From Larix sibirica (lineage: Eukaryota; Streptophyta; Pinopsida; Pinales; Pinaceae), in assembly GCA_004151065.3 (NCBI GenBank), contig NWUY0300003407.1:5816-34679 (forward strand): a DNA stretch of 28,864 bases, in the 5' to 3' direction. Position numbers and translations under genes: made by a program. The notes below the pieces were generated by a model that was not told where the DNA came from, did no database searches, and saw nothing but the letters and a program-made list of their open reading frames with translations. Positions 19,462-28,864 of the stretch are shown piece after piece. Each line of letters opens with the position of its first letter. Positions within the stretch are counted from its first letter, which is position 1.

Positions 19462-19883
19462 TGTTAGGAAATAAAATGCAAAAATACATATAATAATCAA
19501 AAACTCACAATGAAGAAAAATATTTTTATTTTCACCACAAGGGACTGCATTATGATGATTTATTATCTTTATGTTTTGATCCATCCTGTTGGAATCATAT
19601 TCAGGAAGAAAGTATCTCCACCAAGGAAACCCAAAAATGGGAAAACCACTAACAATAGATATGTTAACCTTGACCACTCTGACCAAGGCATAGCCATTCT
19701 GGCCATCACTGGCCACTCATAGGCCAAGAACAACCAATTTAGGCAATTTACAATGGAGTCAAACAAGGACTTAAGTAAGATTCATCGCATGCAATACCAT
19801 GGGACACCCAAAAAAATGGTCCCATAAACCACCTATGGTAATCCCATCTTTGAATCTTTTATCGAGTCAATTTTATCCAAACA
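19462..19883 (-). mobile_element. LTR 3 of the array (5'-most)
   Basis: It begins on the plus strand with TGTTAGG (19462-19468) and ends in CCAAACA (19877-19883), a decayed CCTAACA. It has no polypurine tract on its right side, as expected for the outermost 5' LTR. It is longer than the others because of about 88 extra bp (about 19528-19618) inside the conserved ATTTTTA...CCAAAATGGG block. No target-site duplication with the left side of LTR 1 is visible. Confidence 0.65.
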
Positions 19884-20169
19884 CAACTAGCGTGCTTGAT
19901 ACCCTATGTTTTCATGTGAAAGTTGGCTCTACATTATAAGTTGGTTTTTTGTCCTTGTCCTCCATAAATCCTTGATTATTCTTACCACTTCATATTTTTT
20001 CTAATATTATAAAATATTTCCTCTGACTACCTATGATTCCCCCCTTCAATCTACATCATTGATCCTTTGATCTATTTTTTGTTCCCTTTTCTCTGGGGAA
20101 AGAAAGTTAGAAATATTTTAACCTATTATATTCTTTCAAAAAGTCTCAACCCTCCTTAATACACCTCCT
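19884..20169. other. Unassigned sequence
   Basis: AT-rich, with no open frame or motif that I recognise. It separates the LTR array from the gypsy RT relic, and may be degraded upstream pol sequence of that gypsy element. Confidence 0.3.
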
Positions 20170-21200
20170 ATATTAAATGAATAACTCCCAAAACTACTAG
20201 AAGTGATAGCCACCCTTCTCCTTTGCTTTTAGTGGGAAATCTCTTCCTCCGCCAACGGGAAAATTGGACCATGGTATAGGATGGACAAGATTGAGTTTCT
20301 TGGATTTTGCTCAGGTAGTTTCCCGAGTGAAATGGAAAAGGAATGGCGTCACAATATTTTTGTCTAAGTTGGAGGGACACATATTTTCTACTTGGTGTTT
20401 ACTGAAAGGTTGAGTAGGTTGATCCAACAACACAAAGATTGCATAGCCTTATAAATGAGGTTTTCTGCCCCTTCCTCTGCCATGTTGTATTTGTTTTCTT
20501 CAATGATATATTGGTCTATAGTCCTTCCTAGGAAATAAACCTTTTCATGTTTCTTATACTTTGCAATTATTACAAAACCAATAGTTATTTTTGAAATGAT
20601 CCAAGTAAGCTTTTGGGGCGACTGAGGTTGAATACTTAGGCCATATTGTGATTTAGGATAGGAATAGGGTGGATCCCAATAAAGTGGAAGAATGAAGAAT
20701 TGGTCATACTGCAATGCTCTCAAGATCTTGAGAGAATTCATTGGCCTTACATGTTGCTATCGTAAGTTTGTGGAAAACTATGGGAATACTACATCTCCTC
20801 TTACATCATTACTAAAAAGAATGCCTTTTTTAGCATGAAATAATGGAGTAGGCCTTCGCTGCACTCAAGGAAGCCATGTTTTGTATGCATGTGCTAGCTA
20901 TGTATATTTCACTAAGAATGTGATTCCTTAGGCCGTGGAATGGGAGCAATCTGACCACAGAAAGGACGTCTCTTAGCCTTCACTAGTAATAAGCTCTGTG
21001 ACAAAAACTTGGGAAAATCCACCTATGAGAATGAAATTATTTCATGTAGTTGAGACATGGTGACCCTCTCTAATCATATGGCATTTCTAGATCAATATAA
21101 ACCATCATAGTACCAAGTATTTCCTTGAACAACACCTTCCTCACCCAAGCAACACAAATGGGCTAGTAAGATGATGGGGTATGATTATTAAATCATATAG
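20170..21200 (+). pseudogene. Ty3/gypsy reverse transcriptase and RNase H relic
   Basis: Forward-strand fragments in shifting frames follow the gypsy order. FLDFAQVVSRVKWKRN (about 20300) stands for the LDLRSGYHQIR region, and KLEGHIF (about 20370) for the THEGHYEF region. VFCPFLCHVVFVFFNDILVYSPS (about 20460-20530) contains the active-site motif, with FFND in place of the usual Asp pair. FGATEVEYLGHIV (about 20615-20650) is RT motif E/thumb. FAALKEAMFCMHVLAM (about 20855-20900) opens the RNase H, whose central part is deleted before AFTSNKLCDKNLGKSTYENEI (about 20975-21040). TKYFLEQHL (about 21115) is near the end. The element is truncated at about 21200, where copia sequence in the opposite orientation begins. 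Confidence 0.8.
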
Positions 21201-21269
21201 GTCATTCCCTAATGATCAACTCCAAATTGCTAAATTTTAACTTCTTGAATTACACCATTTGTACCTTAT

Positions 21270-22980
21270 TTTCATGAAAAGGATCTTTAGTATATAATCT
21301 CCTCCAAGAAAATCTTATTTGCATATTGCATTCCAACTATATGTATGCCAATGCTCCAATGGATTCCACAAATGGTATCCCTTGATCCCTTCACTATATC
21401 CAATGTAAATGCACTTGATACACTTATTGTCAATAGTCTTCATGTTCTCCTTGGGCACATGCATGTAATCCTTACATCCAAAACCCCTAATATGTGATAC
21501 ATAGGGACTTTTGCCACTCTGAGCCTCCTCTAGTCTCCTACCACCTAAAATGGAGTTAGGTGATATAAATTTTTCACATAGTTATACCTTAAACCCAAAA
21601 TCCTTTTCTTAATCCAACATACACTCTCATTCTTCTAAATGCATCCAACAAGGCCCTATTAAACTTCTCAAAAATTCCATTTTTTTAAGGTGAATATCTT
21701 CTAACTTGCAATCCCATGTGACTTGTGAAATGATGTAAATTCTTTGGAACAATACTCGCCATCATTAAACTCCTCAAGGTTGCCTTCACCTTCTTGCTTG
21801 TTTTCCTTTCAACTTTAGTGGCAAAGATCTTAAATACCTTAAGAGCACTTATCTTCATGTTCACAAAGTAGACACATGACTACACATGACTTTCTAGAGA
21901 ATCATCAATGAAAGTGATGGAATATTTAAATCATCCAATGGAAGCCACATCCATTGTCCCACAAATGTTTAAATGCACTAACTCAAGAATCTCTTGATTT
22001 TTGTTGTCACTTGAAGAAAAATAAACTATTTTTTGTTTTCTATGGACACAACTTCACAAAACTCAAAAGTATCAATCTCTATACCTTCTAAACCACAAAT
22101 AAAATTATTATTGCACTTCTCCCATAGACTCTTTTCTTTTAAGATGTCCCATCCTTCAATGCTACAACATCAAAATTGACATGGTTGCTACTCCCCCTAA
22201 TATATTCTCCATGAATATTGAATTAGCACTATCCATGACAAAAGTAGTCACATCTAGCTTTTACAATATTCCAAGTCTTACTTCCTTAGCCAAAGTAGTG
22301 ACTCCACAAACCAACCTACAACCTTCTTTGGTGAAGATTGTTTGCCTCCAACATCTACAAATTGGCTAATTATGCTAACAAATGGTAGAGTGCATGTCAT
22401 TTTAGCTTCATGCCTTACATCAAGTATCCACTTCACCCTTTCATATTTATGTTTGATTTTCACACTACCTTTACCAACAATTTCATAAATTGAAATTGTC
22501 ACTAAGAAAGACCTTACCGCAGTGAAATTTCGCATGGTCCCTTGAACTACTCCCTATGTTGAGTCATAGGGAAAGAGTCTCCAAAATATACAAACCATGT
22601 CCCTCTTGGGCATTAACTATTAAGGATGTAGTTGATAGATACATTCTTCCCATTATGCAAAAAATTGTAGCAGAAGAGTTATATTTCTCCTTAGAAAGAT
22701 CAACAATACATTATGTTTTCTTATGCCCCTCGTTTTTGCACTAACAACAATCAATTCATCTCACTTACTGAGCCTATACTTGAATATCTCCCTCTTGATT
22801 CGGCTATATTTCCACTAAATATTATATTCCTCCTACTTGACACATCCTCTTGTTACCAATGCTTTTAAACTCATAGGGACTTCAAAAGTACTCCTTGTTT
22901 CTTCTTGTAACAACTAACCAACAACCTCAAATATCTTGAGACTCTCCACCTTAGTGGTCCAACTTAGTTATCAAGGTTGA
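21270..22980 (-). pseudogene. Ty1/copia gag-protease-integrase relic
   Basis: Read on the minus strand, this is a copia polyprotein from the end of gag to the end of integrase. The gag C-terminus is at about 22970-22760. A zinc knuckle remnant lies at 22740-22708 (CKNEGHKKT-stop-C, first Cys pair incomplete). Protease/linker sequence includes IVGKGSVKIKHKYERVKWILDV (about 22475-22410). A gag-pre-integrase-like segment surrounds 22100. Integrase begins ILELVHLNICGTMDVASIG (about 21990-21935; first catalytic Asp is Asn), then ITFIDDSLESHV, and a lost DNGGEF region near 21760. NGIFEKFNRALLDA (about 21680-21640) has the Glu kept, then come HVPKENMKTI (about 21460-21430) and KGYHLWNPLEH (about 21380-21350). 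RT and RNase H are absent. Stops and frameshifts are frequent. Confidence 0.8.
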
Positions 22981-23343
22981 GAGAATGTGGCCTAAAAACA
23001 AGAACTCGAGCCCTAAAAACCAATATTTTTTGGTTAAAAAAAACAAAATACACCTTTAATTAAAAAATGGTACTAGTAGTAGCACCCTTTTTTTTTCAAG
23101 GTTAAAATTGAACCATGGGGAACATTGAGAAGGGAGGAGTGAGCGAAGATTGTAGGACATGGAACATTGACAAGGTGTGGGGAAGGGTGATTCTGTAAAT
23201 TTCCCCATCCTCAATATATGTTTTTCCTTTTTATTTTTTCTTTGTTATGAATTTATAATTTATAATTATAATTTTTTCAATTTAGTTTTGTAAAGTTTTA
23301 AATTTACATTTTTAAAATGTAAATTTTTAATTTTTTTATGTTG
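22981..23343. other. AT-rich spacer with inverted copy of a right-hand repeat unit
   Basis: No gene is visible. 23041-23107, read on the minus strand (TTTTAACCTTGAAAA... GGGTGCTACTACTAGTACC), resembles the tandem-repeat unit at 27138-27205 on the plus strand. From about 23220 the sequence is almost pure A/T. Confidence 0.4.
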
Positions 23344-26300
23344 TTTTTTTTCAAGAAGAAAAAAGAGCTATACTTTGTATTATAAAGTATATGGTGACAA
23401 AATAGAAATAGTAGTATCATAAATCGATATGACAACCCATATATAACAGTTCATAGATGAAATGAGAGGCCCCTTATGATACCACAAATGGAACAATAGA
23501 ACCAACAACCATAACATAAAACGAAAATAATGACTAGATAGAAATATGACCAAATCTACAACAAAAAACTGTGAGAAGAGTGTATGTTTCAGACGTCAAC
23601 CGAATATATTAATCCATCACGACCCAACACGCAATCTATAAACTATAAAAACCAAATCCTATCAACATGGGGACACATCTATGTCCCAGATATAACTGTC
23701 TGATCTGAATATGCTCTGAAAGCATGAGAAAAAAATAAAAATGAAATATGTACAATATAAAAAAGAAAAAGAAAAATTGTCCAGCTGTGTACATAAACCC
23801 ACAACATGTAATAGAAAAACTTGGAGCCCCGGATCAAGCTATGGAAGCACTAGGACCGGGTAGTCAACGTTGGAAAATTTGAATCACTTCCTTGGAGCAT
23901 GGAGATGAACCTTCAAATTCCTCAACAAAAATAAAACCTCTAGGCATCTGAAAAGCTTCTTTAAACAATATGTCTACAATAAAATGATGTTCCATGTATA
24001 TATCTTGTTACGAGATCCACATTAAATCTTCTTGCATCCTTCTAATTTTTTCCATCCAACTCCTAAGGGATATTACCTATAATAAGCAATTGGAAAGGAA
24101 CCAATCCATAATGACTTTTAAGTTTCCAGCAACTCGTAATCGCGGAAGATTTTTTTATTTGGAAAAAAAGAGAAAACACCATAACACGAGCGATTCACCC
24201 CTAGTGTTGGTGCCCCTTCCACAATTAAATTTAAGACAAAAATACTTTGTATGATTCACAAAAGGCATTGCCCCTACCCCACATTTTTGTGTATTTTCCT
24301 ATGAAGCACCATCAAAGAATCCCCAAGGCCTTTCATAATCAAAACTAGGATCTCTACTCCTATTATTCTAAAGGGGATATTTCATCGAGAAATTATCCTT
24401 GAAAGCTACCATATCCCTATAGCCCACTCGAATCGCATTTCCAGCTCTCCCTTCAAAGAGGAAAAGGTTCATGTGCTTCCACAACTCCCAACAAGCAAAA
24501 AAGGTAACTCCTGCCAATACCATACATTAAATACCCAATCTTTAAGACAAGAGGATAAAGATTTCCCAGAACAATCTTGTGAAAGCTGACAAACCCCCTT
24601 CACAAGCTACCAGACCTCCTTAGTAGAGCACTGAACCATCAGGTGATTCACATTTTCGGCCTCCCTTTTACATAAAATAAAAATATTTGGTATCTTACCC
24701 CCTTCTAAGAAATTTATCCTGGGTAAGAATTGATTTATTCAAATCCAACCAAATAAATAATTTGATTTTCTATGGAACATTCCATTTCCATCTCGAACAA
24801 TACCACCAACAGGGAGCCACAAACATATCAGAAAATAAAGCTTCATAAGCTAACTTGGAATTAACTTTACCAGTTTTAACATTCCATGACCACACTAAAG
24901 AATGATCATTATCTGATAACTATAAACCACGCCTTTGAAGATCCAATAGGAAGCGATTCCATTCAACTGCTAGATTCCCCAACAAATTTAAATTTTGATC
25001 CAATTTCCAACAAGAGCCGAGGGTAGACCCACCAGGGGCAGAGGCCACCTCATCAAGAGTATAAATACCATTAGAATTGAGATGTTGCACCAGGTCATGT
25101 GAAAACTTATGAAATTTCTAACTCCCCAAAATCAAATCTTGACCGACCCTAATCAGCTTCCGACCGCCCGGTTTCTAGACCTTCCAATCCCCAATTATAT
25201 GAAAGGAGTTTACTAGGATTCTTCATATGTTTGAAACCCGTGTTACATGTTTAATCGGATCTTTGAACCAATCAATAATAGATCGATTCCACAAATATTT
25301 CCATTTTAAAACACTACTCCATAAACCATCAAAGAACAAACCCCGCTAAAAACTCTTGGCATCTAAAGCCTGAGAGAAATGGAAAATATTTTTAATGTCC
25401 AAGCCACCAAGAGATTTTGGCCTAGTTAATAGCTCCCAATTCACTAAATGTAAGCCCTCTTTTGACTGTTTACCATTCCAAAAGAAACTAAAAACTTTTT
25501 TCTGAATACAAGATAAAATATATTTCAGCAATTTAGCTAATGAGAGCCAATAAATAAGAATATTTTGAAGAATGGATTTAACCAAGGTAAGTCCGCCACC
25601 AAGCGATAACCACCTTTAGCACCAATAATATAACCACCTCCAGCACCAATAATTGATCCTCTCCTCAATTTTGTTTAATAATCAGCTCTAGTCTTCAACT
25701 AAGTAATTATTAGGTTTGATATAGTATCCAACATATTTTATCCCCCCATTGAGAGGAGCAAACTGCAAAGGAAAAAAAACCTTTATCTTTTCGAGAACAT
25801 CCACATCGACTTCATTCTCCAAAAATTTATATTTTTGCACGTTGACTAGCATTCCAGAAGAACTACAAAATATATTTAGAATATCATTGAATGCCTCCCA
25901 TTCTTGAACCAAACCTCTTCCAAATATCAGGACATCATCAATGAAAAGAAAGTGACATAAATAAATATGTCAGGATATTTTTTTTCCAGTAATCCTTCCA
26001 ACTTCTTTCTCTTTTCCAATCATCCTGCTGAGACCTTCAATAATGAGAAGAAAATGCAAGGGAGACAAGGGACAACCTTGCCTCAAACCCCTTGAAATTT
26101 GAAAAAACATTGTGGGGACACCATTAACCAAGACCACAAATTTAGTTGAGACCACACACGCCATGACCCTGTTTGTAGCTTCTAGCTCAAGACTAGTCTA
26201 AAGAAGAACCAATCTCATAAACCCTCAATTTGCACGAACATATGCCTTCACAAGATCTAATTTTAAAACAAGGGCCTTTAATTTTTTAGCTTGATACTTT

Positions 26301-26610
26301 GAAAACATTCACGTGCTATACCAATTGCATCCAAAATCTGTCGATTATCTAGGAATCCAAATTGTTCTTTGGATAGAGACCTAGATAGCACAGGCTTCAT
26401 CCTAAAAATTATAAACTTTTCTATAATCTTGTAAATCGGGTTGCATAGAGATATCGACCTGAATTCATTGAAAGTATTAGGTTTGGAACATTTCAGAATA
26501 AGAGCAATGAAGGTGGCATTTAGAGAACCAAAAAATTTACCTAGTCTCCATGATTACTCCACAACAACCAACAAATCCAGGCCCATAATGTCAAAAATTC
26601 TAAAAATCCG
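23344..26610 (-). mobile_element. Second-lineage L1 LINE, 5'-truncated
   Basis: A minus-strand LINE keeps the RT to RNase H part of ORF2 and a 3'UTR. A T-run at 23343-23350 is a candidate A-tail. The 5' end is lost just upstream of the RT palm, near 26600, which is the usual outcome of incomplete reverse transcription. Its protein sequence differs clearly from the first L1 of the window, so it is another lineage. A 12-bp match TTTTTTTATGTT (23331-23342 and 26710-26721) could be a target-site duplication but lies in T-rich sequence. Confidence 0.7.
23900..26610 (-). pseudogene. L1 ORF2 relic (RT, zinc-binding region, RNase H)
   Basis: On the minus strand: GSLNATFIALILKCS (about 26530-26485), EFRSISLCN (about 26465-26440) and FGFLDNRQILDA (about 26355-26320). 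LDLVKAYVR (about 26258-26230) keeps the first catalytic Asp, and the AYD Asp is Val. NGVPTMFFQISRGLRQGCPLSP is at about 26125-26060. FLFIDDVLIFG (about 25955-25915) keeps both Asp. GMLVNVQKYKFLENEVD is at about 25860-25810, GIKYVGYYIKPNNYL near 25730, and QKKVFSFFWNGK with GLHLVNWELL near 25510-25430. A zinc-binding region with IKLFIWLDLNKSILTQDKFL is at about 24775-24710. RNase H begins PWGFFDGAS (about 24335-24305) and fades by about 23930. Many stops interrupt it. Confidence 0.8.
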
Positions 26611-26817
26611 GATCCGTATTGTTTTTTATCTAATGGGAGTTACTTCTTGATTATTTTTTGAATTATCTTATAAATTAATATATTTGAATTTAAAATTTCC
26701 TTTTTATACTTTTTTTATGTTTTTTTCTATTGGTTTTAAAATTATATTTTTGTCTTTAGATCTCAATTTATATTTTCCTTTATATTTTTTGTTTTTATGA
26801 TTTTGTTTGTAATGGTG
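26611..26817. other. AT-rich sequence, nothing recognised
   Basis: Almost pure A/T with poly-T runs. It may be original flanking DNA of the second L1. No coding or RNA feature is visible. Confidence 0.4.
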
Positions 26818-27205
26818 TTAATTGCTATTTGTAGCATTATTTTTCAAATCAAGGTCATTTTTAAGGTTTCTATATGTAACAATATTGGTTGTAAAGGTTA
26901 CGGTTTCAAACAAGTTGTAATTTTAACCCCCAAAAAAGGGAGTAGCATCACTTTTGAATGTGGGAGTAGATTGTAAGATTTTTGTTCGAAACGATACAAT
27001 TTTCAAGGCCATAGTGTCAAATAAGTTGTAATTTTGAACTTGAGAAAAAGAGAGGTGTTATTGGGAACACACTTTTCAATTCATGGATCAATTTTAAGGG
27101 GTTTTTGTTCGGAGCGGTACTAGTTGTCAAGTCCACAGTTTTGATTTTAACCTCGAAAGAAAACAAGGTTGCTACTGTAGCACCACTTTTTGAAATAGGT
27201 GTAAA
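26818..27205 (+). repeat. Degenerate tandem repeat, about 111-bp period, roughly 3.5 copies
   Basis: GTTTCAAACAAGTTGTAATTTT at 26903 recurs as GTGTCAAATAAGTTGTAATTTT at 27014 and more weakly near 27124. The linked motifs TTTTTGTTCGAAACGATAC (near 26980) and TTTTTGTTCGGAGCGGTAC (near 27102), and TAGCATCACTTTTGAA / TAGCACCACTTTTTGAA, keep the same order. A more diverged unit precedes them from about 26818. Confidence 0.65.
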
Positions 27206-27254
27206 AACAACCACTAATACAATCTCTAAAAGAATGAGAACTCTGGAGAGTTCT

Positions 27255-28161
27255 TGTCAGGTAGGTAACATTGGTTTCCCACTAATTGTAATAATAAGAT
27301 AATCCAAAGAATTGAATCGAATATGAAATAAACAAATACACTCCTTAACATCCTTCATTTATTTGTGTCACCTAGGGAGTCGACAGGAGGACAATAGAAT
27401 CGACTGAATGATTCATGCTCAGTTATGGATGAAGCGAGTAATACTAGACTAAATAAGAAAACCAATGTAGTTAATAACCAAAAATAAAACGATTGAAAGC
27501 AATAAACAATACTAATAACATGAAAATGCAAGTCAAGAATTGATAATGGAGAAACCCCAAGGGTGAAAACTCCGGTTGAATTGAGCAGTCATATGTAGGA
27601 AATCAATCCCCTAAGTCTGTAAGCAAAACCCTATATCAAGGTGTACTAATTCAAAAGACTTGTTTACATGAATGGGGGTTGAATGAAGGAACCGTGAGGA
27701 ACAAATTGATCCTTCTCTTTCAGAATCCATCTTAGTGAAATCAAGAACAATGAACCCTTTCATATTTATGATTACATGCATATATACAAATATGAGGGTT
27801 GTTTGGGTACGCACCCGACATGTTTCAGTTACAAAGGAGCAGTTACAACGTGATTGAAAAGAACAACCATTTCCTTTCCATATGCCGGCTAGAAGAATAT
27901 TTAGAGACACTGTTGCCATGTCGATGGTGTCTTTCCAGTGCCTCCTGACTATTTAGAATGTTGGTTGACATGTGTTGGATTCATTGAATGTCGTTGGTCA
28001 TGTATGATGAAAGAACATTGCGGAATATTGTGTGAGTCAACTGAGTCAATGGATCGAATGATTTGCAGAGTCGACTAAATCAATTCGACTCAGATCCGAC
28101 CAAGGAATCGACTGGGACTAGGAACTTGTAGATGGTTTCATTCAAGTCATGGAATGGATCA
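27255..28161 (-). mobile_element. Probable gypsy 3' LTR (about 0.9 kb)
   Basis: On the minus strand it starts TGATCCATTCC right after a polypurine tract and probably ends with CTGACA near 27255. The left end is uncertain because no partner LTR is in the window. A TATA-like TGTATATATGCATG is at about 27775-27788 (minus strand). TCGAC-containing motifs cluster at both ends. The minus-strand 102-codon frame at 27611-27919 lies inside the LTR and is not considered a gene. Confidence 0.55.
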
Positions 28162-28174
28162 TACCCTCCCCTTA
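28162..28174 (-). other. Polypurine tract abutting pol stop and LTR
   Basis: The minus strand reads TAAGGGGAGGGTA followed by TGATCC. The TAA (28174-28172) is the stop of the integrase frame, so the coding region ends inside the polypurine tract with no 3'UTR. Confidence 0.65.
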
Positions 28175-28864
28175 AGTGGAAATGGTCCCCATTGCTTGAT
28201 TAAGTAGATGAGGAAATTTGTGCTCCAATTTGGTGATAGGATACCACTTTCCTTGAGTTCGGATTTGACTTTATTTGGCCACCTAAAACAAGGTAATTGT
28301 TTGCACCCATGTGTGGTGTGCTTGTTGTCTAACAATAGTGTTGAAGGAAAGGGGATCTTGACCATATGGATGGATTCCTTCTAAATATGTAGGATGTAAG
28401 TCAATTTTTTCCAATAGTGGTAGAAAATATCGTCGAAGCAAATCCACATTGAGTACTGGATACAACCCAGGTATGTTGGAATATTGAGCTTAAAAGCATT
28501 CTCATAAATTTTCTCAAGAATGGTGTATGGACCATCTTGTAAAGGCTTCATATTCCTATGTGGGCGACTGATTCTTTGTTTCTTGAGTTGTAACTAGAAT
28601 TGGTCCCTAATTTTGAATTAATGAGGATATATGATGCTTGTTGTGTCAGGCCTTGTCTTCTCACTAGCTTGCTACAACATCTCCTATGCTTCTTTTTTAA
28701 TCTCACAAACCCTATCCTTGAACTTGAGCACTTTTTCGATCTCTCTCTATTCATGGTCTGTGTAAATCAAACTAGTAGATCGATTGACACAGTCAATAGG
28801 AGCTGAGGGATGAAATCCATAATAGATTTCAAATGAACTCTTACATGTTGAACTGTGTTGTGCT
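28172..28864 (-). pseudogene. Ty3/gypsy integrase C-terminus, runs off window
   Basis: Minus-strand fragments: a VCYGFHPSAPIDCVN-like segment (about 28835-28785, frameshifted), FKIRDQF and LKKQRISRPHRNMKPLQDGPY (about 28595-28530). ILEKIYENAFKLNIPTYLG follows (about 28522-28465), then VLNVDLLRRYFLPLLEK (28460-28405) and QGKWYPITKLEHKFPHLL (about 28255-28205), ending at TAA 28174-28172. This is the end of the integrase core and the SH3/chromo-like tail of a gypsy pol. The order matches the family but several frameshifts and stops are present. Upstream pol lies beyond the right edge. Confidence 0.8.

Noticed and set aside
18942-19766. Minus- and plus-strand frames at 18942-19232, 19438-19716, 19510-19722 and 19569-19766
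   Set aside because: They lie within the LTRs and internal remnants of the three-LTR array and have no protein family resemblance.
27611-27919. 102-codon minus-strand frame
   Set aside because: It sits inside the gypsy LTR across its TATA-like region. LTRs of this kind are not coding and no domain is visible.
1-28864. A defence, biosynthetic or other multi-gene system
   Set aside because: No intact gene was found on either strand. All recognisable proteins are decayed retroelement domains, so no such system can be supported.

Overview
The window looks like intergenic, retrotransposon-derived DNA from a large plant genome. I found no intact host gene, no rRNA or tRNA gene and no CRISPR array. 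Everything recognisable is a decayed plant-type retroelement: L1-like LINEs with DUF4283/CCHC ORF1 and a C-terminal RNase H domain, Ty3/gypsy pol, Ty1/copia pol and LTRs. The mix of old, nested, stop-ridden elements would suit a gymnosperm such as a conifer, but that is an inference from style, not proof.

Layout. 1-475 is unassigned DNA with GTCGCAAG-type motifs. 480-1910 (+) is the 3' half of a gypsy pol, with RNase H fused to the integrase core by a deletion. 2005-9273 (-) is a full-length but dead L1 element of about 7.27 kb. It is bracketed by a perfect 17-bp direct repeat (1988-2004 and 9274-9290), which I read as its target-site duplication. It holds a short 5'UTR, ORF1, an ATGA-overlapped ORF2 (endonuclease, RT, zinc-binding region, RNase H) and, unexpectedly, about 1 kb of unrecognised coding-like sequence beyond RNase H. 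9291-10931 is the other flank, probably the 3' untranslated/LTR region of the interrupted gypsy.

10935-16440 repeats 5424-10931. Its right three quarters (12298-16440) is almost identical to 6789-10931. Its left part (10935-12297) matches the L1 RT region only at roughly 90%. A single undetermined base (10934) sits exactly at the junction. This is best explained by an assembly join of overlapping or chimeric contigs, though a real duplication with conversion is possible.

16820-17140 (-) is a gag relic with a decayed tRNA-Asp-type primer-binding site at 17332-17349. 18378-19883 (-) is a compact LTR-internal-LTR-internal-LTR array with TGTTAGG/CCTAACA termini, polypurine tracts and a decayed iMet primer-binding site. 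20170-21200 (+) is a gypsy RT/RNase H relic. 21270-22980 (-) is a copia gag-protease-integrase relic. 23344-26610 (-) is a second L1 ORF2 of a different lineage. 26820-27205 is a degenerate tandem repeat of about 111 bp. 27255-28864 (-) is the 3' LTR and the integrase C-terminus of another gypsy element running off the right edge.

No genes here work together as a pathway. The interest lies in nested insertion history, the L1 3' extension, the three-LTR array and the suspicious duplication.
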